Source: Planctomycetota bacterium (GTDB lineage: Bacteria; Planctomycetota; Phycisphaerae; UBA1845). Taken from it: DNA of 16,171 bases. The notes below the pieces were generated by a model. It saw only the letters and a program-made list of their open reading frames with translations. It was not told the DNA's origin and ran no database searches. The stretch spans positions 1 through 16,171 of the forward strand of contig JAJRUK010000298.1 in NCBI GenBank assembly GCA_024277835.1. The letters run 5' to 3'. A program made the translations under genes and the position numbers. Shown here in pieces: positions 8,022 through 14,782 of this stretch (within the stretch, counting starts at the first letter, position 1; each line of letters starts with the position of its first letter).

Positions 8022-9206
8022 CTATTTCTGAACCAGGGAGATCACGAGCGTATCGGTTAGCGGTTGCCCTCGCTGGTAATGATCTCCCGATTTCCTAGCT
8101 GTTTGCCCGCCGTGAATGAGGTGCGCACGCGCGCTCGGATCGTAAACGCCAACATGGTCGCGGCGATATTTCCTGAAAATCTGTCGGTCCTTGAACCACT
8201 GCCGCTCTTTCAAACTGTAAATCCAAACACGGTCCGTTCCGCTTACTGCGGCATCTAGATCGGTGAGACCGCCTACGAGCACAAGCGCTCGCAACCGATC
8301 ATCGAACGTCATCGAAGCGCCTCGAACCGAAACAGGGCATGGCGAATCGCATTTACGACGCATCCATGTCAGCGTTACCAAGTCGAGAGAGTACAGATCG
8401 TCGTCTGTAACTACCTGACCTTCGCCAATGTAACCCGTACCACCGAAGATGAACATCTCACCTGCGACCGGATCAATCGCAACGCTGTGATTCCACCTAG
8501 GCGTGGGAACGTCGCCAGTTGCTGCAAGCGAAGCCCACTTTCCATCCTTCAAGTCGAACGACCACAAGTCCGAGAGCGGCGTGTACCCATAGGTTGGGTG
8601 GGGACCGCCGTCGCCGCCGTGTAAGACAAGCCTGTCGCGAGCTTTGTCAAACACCATCACGCTTCCGTTTCGCGCTGGCGGGGCAGAGTCTCCGCTCACG
8701 AGCAACTTCCAACGAAGTTTCTCACCTTTAAGTTCCAACTTCCAAAGCTCATTGTTCGGTCGATCGCCGTCTTTCGGCCAACCACCAAAGACAAAAAGAG
8801 AGTCCCGTGACGAATCGTAGACAAGCGACGGAAACACAAGCCCCTCCGGAGCCTTCCCACCGACTTTGACCTCCGAGAAACGACCGGACGCCGTTTCAAA
8901 GGCGACGAGCGTAGCGGTTTCGGCGTCAACAGAAGGGTCGACCCCACCGAAGACCAACACTCGCCGACGCAGCGAATCATACGCTGCCGCTGCCCCAATG
9001 TGTGGAGATGACGTCTGGCGGCTGGCGCGGCGGATCGTTACGTCGTAGCGACCCACCCCAACGCCTTCGACCGACTGCGTACCGCCAGCAAAAAGGACTG
9101 CTGCAAACACCGCAAGCGCATGCTTGCTGCGATCCCGCAGTAGCCACCCGGAGGTCGCAAGGCGACACGCGGCGCGTGCCCAAGAATAGTCGGCGGTGTC
9201 GATCAA
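8022..9206 (-). CDS. Exported kelch-repeat beta-propeller protein inside the nuo operon
   Basis: Function unknown. The protein of up to 394 residues has six regularly spaced kelch strands ending in a Gly-Gly pair: RRVLVFGG (81-88), DSLFVFGG (135-142), DRLVLHGG (191-198), GEMFIFGG (249-256), RALVLVGG (306-313) and AHLIHGG (361-367). W/Y-containing strands such as NELWKLEL and SDLWSFDL lie between them. This fits one complete six-bladed galactose-oxidase-type propeller. Residues about 24-47 (RDRSKHALAVFAAVLFAGGTQSVEG) look like a signal peptide, so the propeller is probably outside the cytoplasm. No ATG precedes the signal; the longest frame begins at TTG 9206, which overlaps the nuoB TGA as TTGA and suggests translational coupling, but a later CTG or GTG start is possible. 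Kelch proteins are not known complex I subunits. It may be an assembly or surface factor or a passenger gene. Confidence 0.85.
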   Translation of the reverse strand: MIDTADYSWARAACRLATSGWLLRDRSKHALAVFAAVLFAGGTQSVEGVGVGRYDVTIRRASRQTSSPHIGAAAAYDSLRRRVLVFGGVDPSVDAETATLVAFETASGRFSEVKVGGKAPEGLVFPSLVYDSSRDSLFVFGGWPKDGDRPNNELWKLELKGEKLRWKLLVSGDSAPPARNGSVMVFDKARDRLVLHGGDGGPHPTYGYTPLSDLWSFDLKDGKWASLAATGDVPTPRWNHSVAIDPVAGEMFIFGGTGYIGEGQVVTDDDLYSLDLVTLTWMRRKCDSPCPVSVRGASMTFDDRLRALVLVGGLTDLDAAVSGTDRVWIYSLKERQWFKDRQIFRKYRRDHVGVYDPSARAHLIHGGQTARKSGDHYQRGQPLTDTLVISLVQK

Positions 9207-9721
9207 ACCAGCGCCGCCTCCTTCGCCTTGGTCATCACGTCTTTCTTACGCGTCTGACTACGAATCTTGTCTTGCAATCGCATCAGCGCTTCAAGCAGCG
9301 CTTCCGGTCTCGGCGGACAGCCAGGAATATAAATATCAACAGGAACCACAAGGTCCACGCCCTTGACGACGTGATAACCGTGCTTGAAATAAGGACCGCC
9401 GCCAACCGTACACGCCCCCATCGCCATCACATACTTTGGCTCGGGCATCTGGTTGTAGAGTCTTTTAAGACGACTCGCCATTTTGTACGTCACCGTCCCC
9501 GCGACGATCATCAGGTCCGACTGACGCGGACTCGCGCGAAACGCACCCGCACCAAACCGGTCAATATCAAACCGCGATGCGCCGACGGCCATCATCTCGA
9601 TCGCGCAGCACGCCAGACCAAACGTCATGGGCCAAATGCTGCTGCAGCGACCCCAGTTGATCGCCCAGTCGAGCGACGTCACGATCAACCCCTCTTCAAA
9701 TCGGTTTTCGATCCAGCTCAT
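9203..9721 (-). CDS. nuoB: NADH-quinone oxidoreductase subunit B (NuoB)
   Basis: Peripheral-arm subunit carrying iron-sulfur cluster N2, the final electron donor to quinone. The 172-residue protein keeps all four cluster ligands: adjacent cysteines C38/C39 in FGLACCAIEMMA, C104 in MGACTVGGGPYF, and C135 in YIPGCPPRPEALLEAL. The N-terminal part SLDWAINWGRCSSIWPMTFGL is typical. The ATG at 9721 overlaps the nuoA stop as ATGA, and GGAG lies about eight bases before it inside nuoA, so coupled translation is likely. The C-terminal tail RSQTRKKDVMTKAKEAALV is basic and variable. Its stop overlaps the proposed TTG start of the kelch gene. Confidence 0.98.
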   Translation of the reverse strand: MSWIENRFEEGLIVTSLDWAINWGRCSSIWPMTFGLACCAIEMMAVGASRFDIDRFGAGAFRASPRQSDLMIVAGTVTYKMASRLKRLYNQMPEPKYVMAMGACTVGGGPYFKHGYHVVKGVDLVVPVDIYIPGCPPRPEALLEALMRLQDKIRSQTRKKDVMTKAKEAALV

Positions 9722-10227
9722 TTCGTCGCTCCGGGTGCGCCGGGTGTGGCATCATCGAGCACGGAAACCTCACGCTGCCCCGTACACGCTCGCACCCAGT
9801 TGAGATAGCCCGATTTCCACTCGTAAAGAAACGGGATCGCGATCAACATAAAGAAAACAAGAAACGCCCAAAACGCCGGGGCACCCATCTCCTTGAACAC
9901 CACCGCCCAAGGCCAAAGAAGCGCGACCTCGACATCAAACACGATAAACACAAGGGCGACCGTATAAAACCGCAGGTCAAATTGCACCCAGCTATCGCCG
10001 ATCGCAGGTTCACCACATTCGTACGATGTGCCTTTTTCGGGATGAGGTTGTTTCGGGCGGGCAATCCTGCCAATCAGCAGTCCGGCGAAAATAATCCCGA
10101 ACCCGGCCACAGCAAACAGCAAAATCCCCAGCACCAACTCAACATTGGTCCCGGCATGCGCCGCGCTATCGGTCACGTTGCCCGAGAGCGTGATCGCTGC
10201 ACTTTGAATTGCTGAATTCGTATCCAT
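9718..10227 (-). CDS. nuoA: NADH-quinone oxidoreductase subunit A (NuoA)
   Basis: Three-helix membrane subunit of complex I at the junction of the two arms. It has 169 residues, somewhat longer than the usual 120-147. The signature YECGEPAIGDSWVQFDLRFY (69-88) is followed by TVALVFIVFDVEVALLWPWAVV, which holds the conserved acidic pair D98 and E100. Helices lie at about 30-53, 89-111 and 118-137. The extra length is a polar N-terminal tail of about 28 residues rich in Ser, Ala, Asn and Thr, and a C-terminal tail of about 20. The ATG is 28 bases after the nuoI stop. The ribosome binding site is weak (AGGA about 20 bases upstream). Confidence 0.97.
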   Translation of the reverse strand: MDTNSAIQSAAITLSGNVTDSAAHAGTNVELVLGILLFAVAGFGIIFAGLLIGRIARPKQPHPEKGTSYECGEPAIGDSWVQFDLRFYTVALVFIVFDVEVALLWPWAVVFKEMGAPAFWAFLVFFMLIAIPFLYEWKSGYLNWVRACTGQREVSVLDDATPGAPGATK

Positions 10228-10255
10228 GATTCAATCGCGTTCGGTTATCCTGCCG

Positions 10256-10873
10256 CTACGCCTCCGGGTCCACCGCTTTCACCATTTCTTCGCGTCGTCT
10301 CGCGTTATCGTTACTAAGCTTGTCATTTGAAAACGCGAAATCGACCCAGTCTTGCTTTTTCTTCGCAGCCCACTCGGGCAGCTTATCTTTTTGCATCCAG
10401 ATTGGCTGAGGCGTTTGCAAACCCTCTTTCGCAAGGTCGGTAAACTCAACCACCATGCTCTCGCGTGTGTAACCCGACAGGTCGTGCAGGTTGCCCATGT
10501 GGATGCAATCCGTCGGGCACGGGTCTGTACACAAACCGCAAAACATGCACTTCGCATAATCGATCGCGTAGCGCGTCATCAACCCGCCCTTCGCAATCCC
10601 CGTCACTTTGTCGAGCTTGCGCGGACCGGTTTTCTCGATGTAGATACAATCAATCGGGCACGCCTTCGCGCACTGATCGCACGCGATGCATTTCTCAATT
10701 TCAAAAGAGTGGAACCCGCGATAGCGCGGTTGAAGTGCGGGCGCTTGGTCGGGGTACTGCAACGTCACCGTCTTGGCGAAGCAGTACTTCAGAGAGATGC
10801 GCATACCTACGAGGATCGTATAAACGGTCCGCCAGATATTGTGAAAGTATTCACGTACCGGACTGCGGTGCAT
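10256..10873 (-). CDS. nuoI: NADH-quinone oxidoreductase subunit I (NuoI), 2x[4Fe-4S] ferredoxin-type
   Basis: Peripheral-arm subunit that passes electrons through clusters N6a and N6b toward NuoB. From the ATG at 10873 it has 205 residues. Two ferredoxin motifs are complete: C62-C65-C68-C72 (CIACDQCAKACP) and C109-C112-C115-C119 (CMFCGLCTDPCP). The N terminus REYFHNIWRTVYTILVGMRISLKYCF is the usual amphipathic anchor preceding TLQYPDQ. The frame can be extended to a TTG at 10909 (217 residues), but the ATG gives the normal family N terminus and neither start has a good Shine-Dalgarno site. The C-terminal 40 residues are polar and variable. The gene is the first of the nuo cluster here, ahead of nuoA, instead of between nuoH and nuoJ. 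Confidence 0.96.
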   Translation of the reverse strand: MHRSPVREYFHNIWRTVYTILVGMRISLKYCFAKTVTLQYPDQAPALQPRYRGFHSFEIEKCIACDQCAKACPIDCIYIEKTGPRKLDKVTGIAKGGLMTRYAIDYAKCMFCGLCTDPCPTDCIHMGNLHDLSGYTRESMVVEFTDLAKEGLQTPQPIWMQKDKLPEWAAKKKQDWVDFAFSNDKLSNDNARRREEMVKAVDPEA

Positions 10874-11103
10874 GTTGTGGTCCGAACCGACTCCGCGCCA
10901 ACTCTGCAACGGACGCCCGGTGTCTCGGCGGCCGCTCCTCTTTCTTACTCTCGCCCAAAGAGCCGGGATTCTAGCGCTGCGCTACGACGATCGCAAGGGT
11001 ACAAATACGATTTTCACTAGATTTGGTATCTATCGACGCGCGAGCACCAAGGGGTCCACACTCTTCGCATCTTTGATACGGTCGGCAAAGTAGGACGATC
11101 GCA
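10874..11103 (-). other. Leader region between cinA and nuoI, probable site of the nuo promoter
   Basis: This 230-base gap between two same-strand genes is the only sizeable non-coding space upstream of the nuo cluster. The minus strand is AT-richer around 11000-11030, but I see no convincing -35/-10 pair. A near-perfect palindrome, TAGCGC-1-GCGCTA, lies at 10972-10984. It lacks a T-run, so it is more likely an operator or chance than a terminator. No terminator for cinA is visible, so read-through from cinA into nuo is possible. Confidence 0.4.
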
Positions 11104-12372
11104 CTACGATCCCAGCGATTTGAGCAAATCGAGCCTTAGAAAATTGAACGCCCGCTTCGCGGTTCGGTCCCGAACCTCCTCACGCGTCAGGTGCTCACCA
11201 GTCAGAAAGCGACGAACTTCACACCCCCCTGCCTGCGAAAGAGCGACATAGACTAGACCTACGGGTTTATCCGGTGTATCGCCGCCGCCAGGGCCGGCGA
11301 TCCCGGTGATGCCGACCCCATAGTCCGACTTCGCCCGCGCGCGGCAGCCCTCTGCCATCGCCCGGGCGACTGGCTCGCTGACCGCGCCATGCTCGGCGAT
11401 CAATTCACAGGGGACGGCCAGCTCCTCAACCTTGGACTCGTTCGAGTACGTAACGAAACCCCGGAGAAAATACTCGCTGCTTCCCGCCACGTCCGTCAAC
11501 CGCTTCGCGAGTAGCCCGCCGGTGCAAGATTCAGCCGTCGCGATCGTCCTACCGCTTTTTGTCAGCAACCCAGCCACCGTTGCTTGGAGTGACCCGTCGC
11601 CGCGAGCGAAGACCCGATCGCCGATTCGGCGCTCAAGCTCAGCCAGATCAGCATCAAGAAGCCTAATCGCCTCGTCTCTGGATCGCCCCGTCGCCATCAC
11701 TCGAACAGAGATAATCGCCCCGGACGCTGTCGTCCCGACAAGTGGATTTCGATCTCGCCGCATCATGTCAGCGAGAATCTCCCCTAACTTTGACTCATCG
11801 ATCCCGAAACACTGCACACGATCCGAGGCCGTTGCGCGACCCGTTTCCCGAAGCCTTGGCTCAACCACCGCCTCGAACATCACCTTCATCTCCGCCGGAA
11901 CCCCCGGCAACGCGACCAGCATCTTCCCGCCAGAAACCCCCGCCGCCTCTGATTCGTACAAAATCCCCGGCGCTGTCCCACGCGGGTTGAAAATCACCCC
12001 GCAACCCGCGGGAATCAATGCCTGACGCCGGTTGGAGTCCGACATCCGCCACTCCCGCCGCCCGAAGAAATCTGTGATTTGTTTGAGGGCTTTCACGTTC
12101 TCCTTCAAATCGACGTCAAGGGCGCTGGCGAGTGCATGGCGGGAGAGGTCGTCTTCCGTAGGACCAAGACCCCCTGTGATTATCACGAGATCGCTGGCTT
12201 TGAGCGCGTGTCGAATTGAGGTGGCCAGGCGGTCCAATTCGTCGCCGATCGTCACATGCCGAACCACCCTGACCCCGTAGCTCGTGAGCCTCGTAGAAAT
12301 CCACGCGGAATTGGTATCCAAGCACTCCCCGGTCACCAATTCGGTCCCTACGCTGAGAATCACAGCATCCAT
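11104..12372 (-). CDS. cinA: CinA family protein (MoCF-like domain plus NMN amidohydrolase-type C-terminal domain)
   Basis: Cytoplasmic enzyme of the competence/damage-inducible CinA family. Members hydrolyse ADP-ribose through the N-terminal domain and deamidate nicotinamide mononucleotide (PncC activity) through the C-terminal domain, recycling pyridine nucleotides. The 422-residue length from the ATG at 12372 is typical. The N-terminal MoaB/MogA-like domain shows SVGTELVTGE (7-16), TGGLGPTEDD (66-75) and NPRGTAPG (129-136). The C-terminal domain begins near 265 and shows TAESCTGGLLAKRLT (279-293), FVTYSNESK (306-314) and GITGIAGPGGG (354-364), the amidase hallmarks. The frame stays open upstream to 12804, but that stretch has no family similarity and overlaps the divergent gene. 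GGAGGT lies 12 bases before the chosen ATG. The gene reads toward nuoI. Confidence 0.95.
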   Translation of the reverse strand: MDAVILSVGTELVTGECLDTNSAWISTRLTSYGVRVVRHVTIGDELDRLATSIRHALKASDLVIITGGLGPTEDDLSRHALASALDVDLKENVKALKQITDFFGRREWRMSDSNRRQALIPAGCGVIFNPRGTAPGILYESEAAGVSGGKMLVALPGVPAEMKVMFEAVVEPRLRETGRATASDRVQCFGIDESKLGEILADMMRRDRNPLVGTTASGAIISVRVMATGRSRDEAIRLLDADLAELERRIGDRVFARGDGSLQATVAGLLTKSGRTIATAESCTGGLLAKRLTDVAGSSEYFLRGFVTYSNESKVEELAVPCELIAEHGAVSEPVARAMAEGCRARAKSDYGVGITGIAGPGGGDTPDKPVGLVYVALSQAGGCEVRRFLTGEHLTREEVRDRTAKRAFNFLRLDLLKSLGS

Positions 12373-12384
12373 CGTCGATAGCGT

Positions 12385-12390
12385 ACCTCC
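12385..12390 (-). promoter_or_regulatory. Shine-Dalgarno site supporting the cinA start
   Basis: The minus strand reads GGAGGT, then 12 bases, then the ATG at 12372. The spacing is a little long but the box is strong. Together with the family N terminus MDAVILSVGTELVTG it rules against the much longer open frame that begins at 12804. Confidence 0.6.
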
Positions 12391-12450
12391 ACATCCAATG
12401 TCGGCAACCGATTCGAGCATGGATGAACGCCCCGCAGCCGATATAGTGGA

Positions 12451-12489
12451 GACCACCGCAAGATACGGGTGGTCCTGATTGGTGGTCCT
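12451..12489. promoter_or_regulatory. Inverted and direct GGTGGTC repeats between divergent genes
   Basis: GACCACC at 12451-12457 is mirrored by GGTGGTC at 12468-12474 across a ten-base loop. The nine-base word GGTGGTCCT then recurs directly at 12468-12476 and 12481-12489 (13-base period). The block lies about 80-115 bases upstream of cinA and about 160-195 upstream of the ATP-grasp gene, where a regulator of either gene could bind. No regulator gene is adjacent, so the operator role is inference. Confidence 0.4.
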
Positions 12490-12579
12490 AAATCTGAAGA
12501 GCGGCGAATGACCGGCAATCTCTTGTGTTGCACAATCGCGAATTGCTAATCGATCTCGTCGCACAACGGGGCTTGTTCT

Positions 12580-12606
12580 TGTGTGGCACCGGTTTGTAAC
12601 CGGTGC
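12580..12606 (+). repeat. Dispersed palindromic repeat, copy upstream of the ATP-grasp gene
   Basis: Palindrome with nine-base arms GCACCGGTT (12586-12594) and AACCGGTGC (12598-12606) and a three-base loop, preceded by TGTGTG. The first 26 bases match the unit at 3560-3585 (opposite strand) at 25 of 26 positions. It lies 41 bases before the ATP-grasp start codon, so it may fall in that gene's leader. Read on the minus strand it adds the meaningless peptide TGYKPVPHK to an open frame, which is how such repeats often inflate hypothetical ORFs. Confidence 0.85.
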
Positions 12607-12637
12607 ATTCAACGACTGATAACAACCCAAAGATAGC

Positions 12638-12645
12638 GGAGAGGG
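12638..12645 (+). promoter_or_regulatory. Shine-Dalgarno site of the ATP-grasp gene
   Basis: GGAGAGGG ends one base before the ATG at 12647, with GGAG five bases upstream of it. It supports this start over the next candidates inside the gene. Confidence 0.6.
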
Positions 12646-12646
12646 C

Positions 12647-13699
12647 ATGCCTCGAAAGAATAATCCATCGGCATCGAAAGAGGGCCGACTGCCCATCCTG
12701 TTTACTTGCGTCGGACGCAGGATTGAGTTGTTGCGCGCTTTCCGTCGGGCGGGTGATCGACTTGGTTTGAATCTTGAAATCCACGGGGCGGACGCGACGC
12801 TCATGTCACCCGGGATGCACCACGTCGATCAAGCCCACATCGTTCCGCTCATTAATACGGGCAAGTATATCGACGCCCTCCTTCGCGTCGTTCGCAAGCA
12901 CAAAATCAAACTGCTGATTCCGACCGTCGATTCTGAATTGCTCGACCTTTCGCGAAGCGTCGATCGATTTGCGAAAGCGGGATGTCTCGCCCTCGTCTCG
13001 CGCGAGTCCGTGGTCCACACCTGCGGCGATAAGCTTGCGACCTTCCGCGTTCTGTCGGAAGCGGGAATCGATACACCCCATACGTGGACATGGGCGGAGG
13101 CGATGAAGAAACCTCGTCACAAGTTCCCCTACTACATGAAACCGCTCGCCGGAAGTGCGGCGATGGGAAACTACGTCATCCGAAATAAGTTAGAGCTTCA
13201 GACCTTCGGAAAACTCGTGAAACGACCCATCGTACAAGAGTTCGCTGACGGCATTGAACACACGATGGACGTCTACACCGGACTCGACGGCGTGCCACGA
13301 TGCGTCACGCCCCGCCGCCGACTGGAGATTCGCGCGGGAGAGGTCAGCAAGGCAATTCTGGTGATGGACAAGGCAATGATGGATGTTGGCACGCGCGTAA
13401 CTGAGGTACTCGAGGGATGCCGAGGCGTCGTCACCGTCCAGGCGATCATCAACAAACGCGGACGCATCCGCGTGATCGAAATAAACGCCCGGTTCGGTGG
13501 AGGTGTCCCCCTGGCCATCCACGCCGGGGCAGATTACCCAAGGTGGATCCTACAAGAACTGCTCGGACAGCGTCCGCGCATTAACCCCTCGAGTTTCCGC
13601 AACGATGTCGCCATGTTGCGGTTTGACGACTCCGTCTTCGTAAGCGACGTATCGAATGTGGACAAGAAACGCCCCGCAGCGAAACGTCGCAAGAAATAG
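12647..13699 (+). CDS. ATP-grasp domain protein (carbamoyl-phosphate synthase-like fold), substrate unknown
   Basis: Probable ATP-dependent carboxylate-amine or related ligase in the cytoplasm; the substrate cannot be told from sequence. The protein has 350 residues. An N-terminal Rossmann-like pre-ATP-grasp domain starts with LPILFTCVGRRIELLRAFRR (15-34) and contains LLIPTVDSELLDLS (89-102). The ATP-grasp fold follows: GDKLATFRVLSEAGIDTP (127-144), the nucleotide-binding lysine in YYMKPLAGSAAMG (K165), an acidic hinge strand VQEFADGIEHTMDVYTG (196-212), and the metal-binding strand VIEINARFGGGVPLAIHAG (276-294) with E278 and N280. The last 11 residues are strongly basic (KKRPAAKRRKK). Transcribed away from cinA and followed 74 bases later by a HAD phosphatase gene on the same strand. 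Pairs of this kind are common in polysaccharide or small-molecule modification loci, but no such genes flank them here. Confidence 0.88.
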   Translation: MPRKNNPSASKEGRLPILFTCVGRRIELLRAFRRAGDRLGLNLEIHGADATLMSPGMHHVDQAHIVPLINTGKYIDALLRVVRKHKIKLLIPTVDSELLDLSRSVDRFAKAGCLALVSRESVVHTCGDKLATFRVLSEAGIDTPHTWTWAEAMKKPRHKFPYYMKPLAGSAAMGNYVIRNKLELQTFGKLVKRPIVQEFADGIEHTMDVYTGLDGVPRCVTPRRRLEIRAGEVSKAILVMDKAMMDVGTRVTEVLEGCRGVVTVQAIINKRGRIRVIEINARFGGGVPLAIHAGADYPRWILQELLGQRPRINPSSFRNDVAMLRFDDSVFVSDVSNVDKKRPAAKRRKK

Positions 13700-13773
13700 T
13701 CACCGAGAATCTTCCGAGACAAGCCCCCGGACTCACGAACCGCTTTTTCAAAAGGGCGAGACGCACAGAAGCT

Positions 13774-14448
13774 ATGGCGATCAAGGCTGTCATCTTCGAC
13801 CTCGACGACACGCTCTACCTCGAGCGTGACTACGCATTCAGTGGGTTTCGAGCTGTGGCAGAGGCGTTTTCTGACATGCTGGGCGAGCCAGACGATTCTG
13901 TCGCGAAAATGCAAACCCTCTTCGACTCGCCGCATCGCCATCGCGTGTTCAATCAGCTTCTCGAAGATTGTGGGCAAGAATGCGATTCCAGTCTTCTGCG
14001 AAGCATGGTCGAAGTTTTCCGAAACCACGCCCCAACGATCCGTTTGCTTCCCGATGCGAACCAGGCCATCGTTCGGCTCGCGCCCAACTACAGACTTGGA
14101 TTGATCACGGACGGTCCGGCCATTGTACAGCGGGCGAAACTTGACGCGCTCGGACTCGTCGCACGACTCGACGCCATCATCGTCACCGACGAGCTGGACG
14201 GAGACGCGCGGAAACCGGACCCGACTTCCTACAAGAATATCGCCGCCGCGCTCAAGGTCGCGCCGCGGGAATGCGTCTACGTTGCGGATAACCCGGCGAA
14301 AGACTTTATCGCCCCGAACGCGTTGGAGTGGCTGACCGTGCAGATCATTCGACCGCAAGGAGTCTATAAGGACGTGCCCTGCGCCAAACTGGGCGGGCCT
14401 GCGAAGACGATCTACTCGCTGAACGAACTCGATCGATTACTAATGTAA
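13774..14448 (+). CDS. HAD-superfamily hydrolase, phosphatase type
   Basis: Probable Mg-dependent phosphatase of the haloacid dehalogenase superfamily, cytoplasmic, substrate unknown. The 224-residue protein keeps all four motifs: I, FDLDDTLY with nucleophile D9 and acid/base D11; II, LITDGP with T112; III, K147 in ARKPDP; IV, YVADNPAKDF with D172 and D177. A helical C1 cap domain lies between motifs I and II (about 18-95), as in the phosphoglycolate phosphatase-like subfamily. The ATG at 13774 is right before the family N terminus; there is no strong Shine-Dalgarno box. The upstream ATP-grasp gene on the same strand makes a two-gene operon likely, so it may dephosphorylate the substrate or product of that enzyme. 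No gene follows until aroA, 598 bases on. Confidence 0.92.
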   Translation: MAIKAVIFDLDDTLYLERDYAFSGFRAVAEAFSDMLGEPDDSVAKMQTLFDSPHRHRVFNQLLEDCGQECDSSLLRSMVEVFRNHAPTIRLLPDANQAIVRLAPNYRLGLITDGPAIVQRAKLDALGLVARLDAIIVTDELDGDARKPDPTSYKNIAAALKVAPRECVYVADNPAKDFIAPNALEWLTVQIIRPQGVYKDVPCAKLGGPAKTIYSLNELDRLLM

Positions 14449-14453
14449 CGCCA

Positions 14454-14505
14454 CTCGAAAAAATGCGGGTTGGGTGTAACTTGTGGATTGTCCGCCAAAG
14501 TTCTG
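14454..14505 (+). repeat. Left copy of the 52-base direct repeat flanking the stem-loop cluster
   Basis: Begins CTCGAAAA and contains TTGGGTGTAACT and TCCGCCAA. It aligns without gaps to 14899-14950 with 41 of 52 identical positions. It begins six bases after the HAD stop codon. Confidence 0.75.
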
Positions 14506-14614
14506 TTGTACGAAGATCATGGGCAGGTCGATAGATTGCGAGACCTGAAGACAAATCCGTGTCGCACAAGTAGCCCCGGGGAGCCGTGTCGTACCGGGAA
14601 TGAGTGTTGCATCG

Positions 14615-14634
14615 GTAGCCCCGGAGGGGCGGAA
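14615..14634 (+). repeat. GTAGCCCCGGA-GGGGCGG stem-loop, copy 1
   Basis: GCCCC (14618-14622) and GGGGC (14626-14630) form a five-base stem with a three-base loop, preceded by GTA and followed by GGAA. The same context recurs at 14688-14708. A partial form (GTAGCCCCGGGGAGC) lies at 14570-14584. Confidence 0.75.
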
Positions 14635-14646
14635 TGGTTTTAAAAG

Positions 14647-14666
14647 CCCACGGCGCAAGCCGTGGG
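14647..14666 (+). repeat. CCCACGGC / GCCGTGGG stem-loop
   Basis: Perfect eight-base arms with a four-base loop (GCAA), followed by GAAACTGTT. A sister element with CCCCCGGC arms lies at 14783-14802 and is likewise followed by CTGTT. Confidence 0.8.
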
Positions 14667-14687
14667 AAACTGTTCGGCACAGATTGG

Positions 14688-14708
14688 GTAGCCCCGGATG
14701 GGGCGGAA
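14688..14708 (+). repeat. GTAGCCCCGGAT-GGGGCGG stem-loop, copy 2
   Basis: Same element as 14615-14634 with one extra loop base: GCCCC at 14691-14695 and GGGGC at 14700-14704. Confidence 0.75.
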
Positions 14709-14744
14709 CAAGTTGGTCACCGACTGTGGCTTAAGAAAGGTGTC

Positions 14745-14757
14745 GCCCCGTTGGGGC
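14745..14757 (+). repeat. GCCCC-GTT-GGGGC stem-loop
   Basis: Perfect five-base arms with a three-base loop, preceded by TC and followed by T. Paired with the similar element at 14819-14831, both preceded by TTTC or TGTC and followed by T. Confidence 0.7.
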
Positions 14758-14782
14758 TATGTCCCGCGGCGTTCGTTGGTTT

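Noticed and set aside
12488..12784. 98-residue open frame on the minus strand between cinA and the ATP-grasp gene
   Set aside because: It is antisense to the ATP-grasp start and its only recognisable part, TGYKPVPHK, is the translated dispersed palindrome.
12373..12804. Upstream extension of the cinA frame (144 extra residues)
   Set aside because: The CinA family starts at MDAVILSVGTE, a GGAGGT box precedes that ATG, and the extension overlaps the divergent ATP-grasp gene and includes the dispersed palindrome.
13667..13699. Bipartite nuclear-localisation-like tail KKRPAAKRRKK on the ATP-grasp protein
   Set aside because: The likeness to eukaryotic signals is superficial. Basic C-terminal tails are common in bacterial proteins and have no import meaning here.
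13534..14358. 274-residue open frame on the minus strand
   Set aside because: It is antisense to the HAD gene and the end of the ATP-grasp gene, both of which keep full catalytic motifs; no family features are seen.
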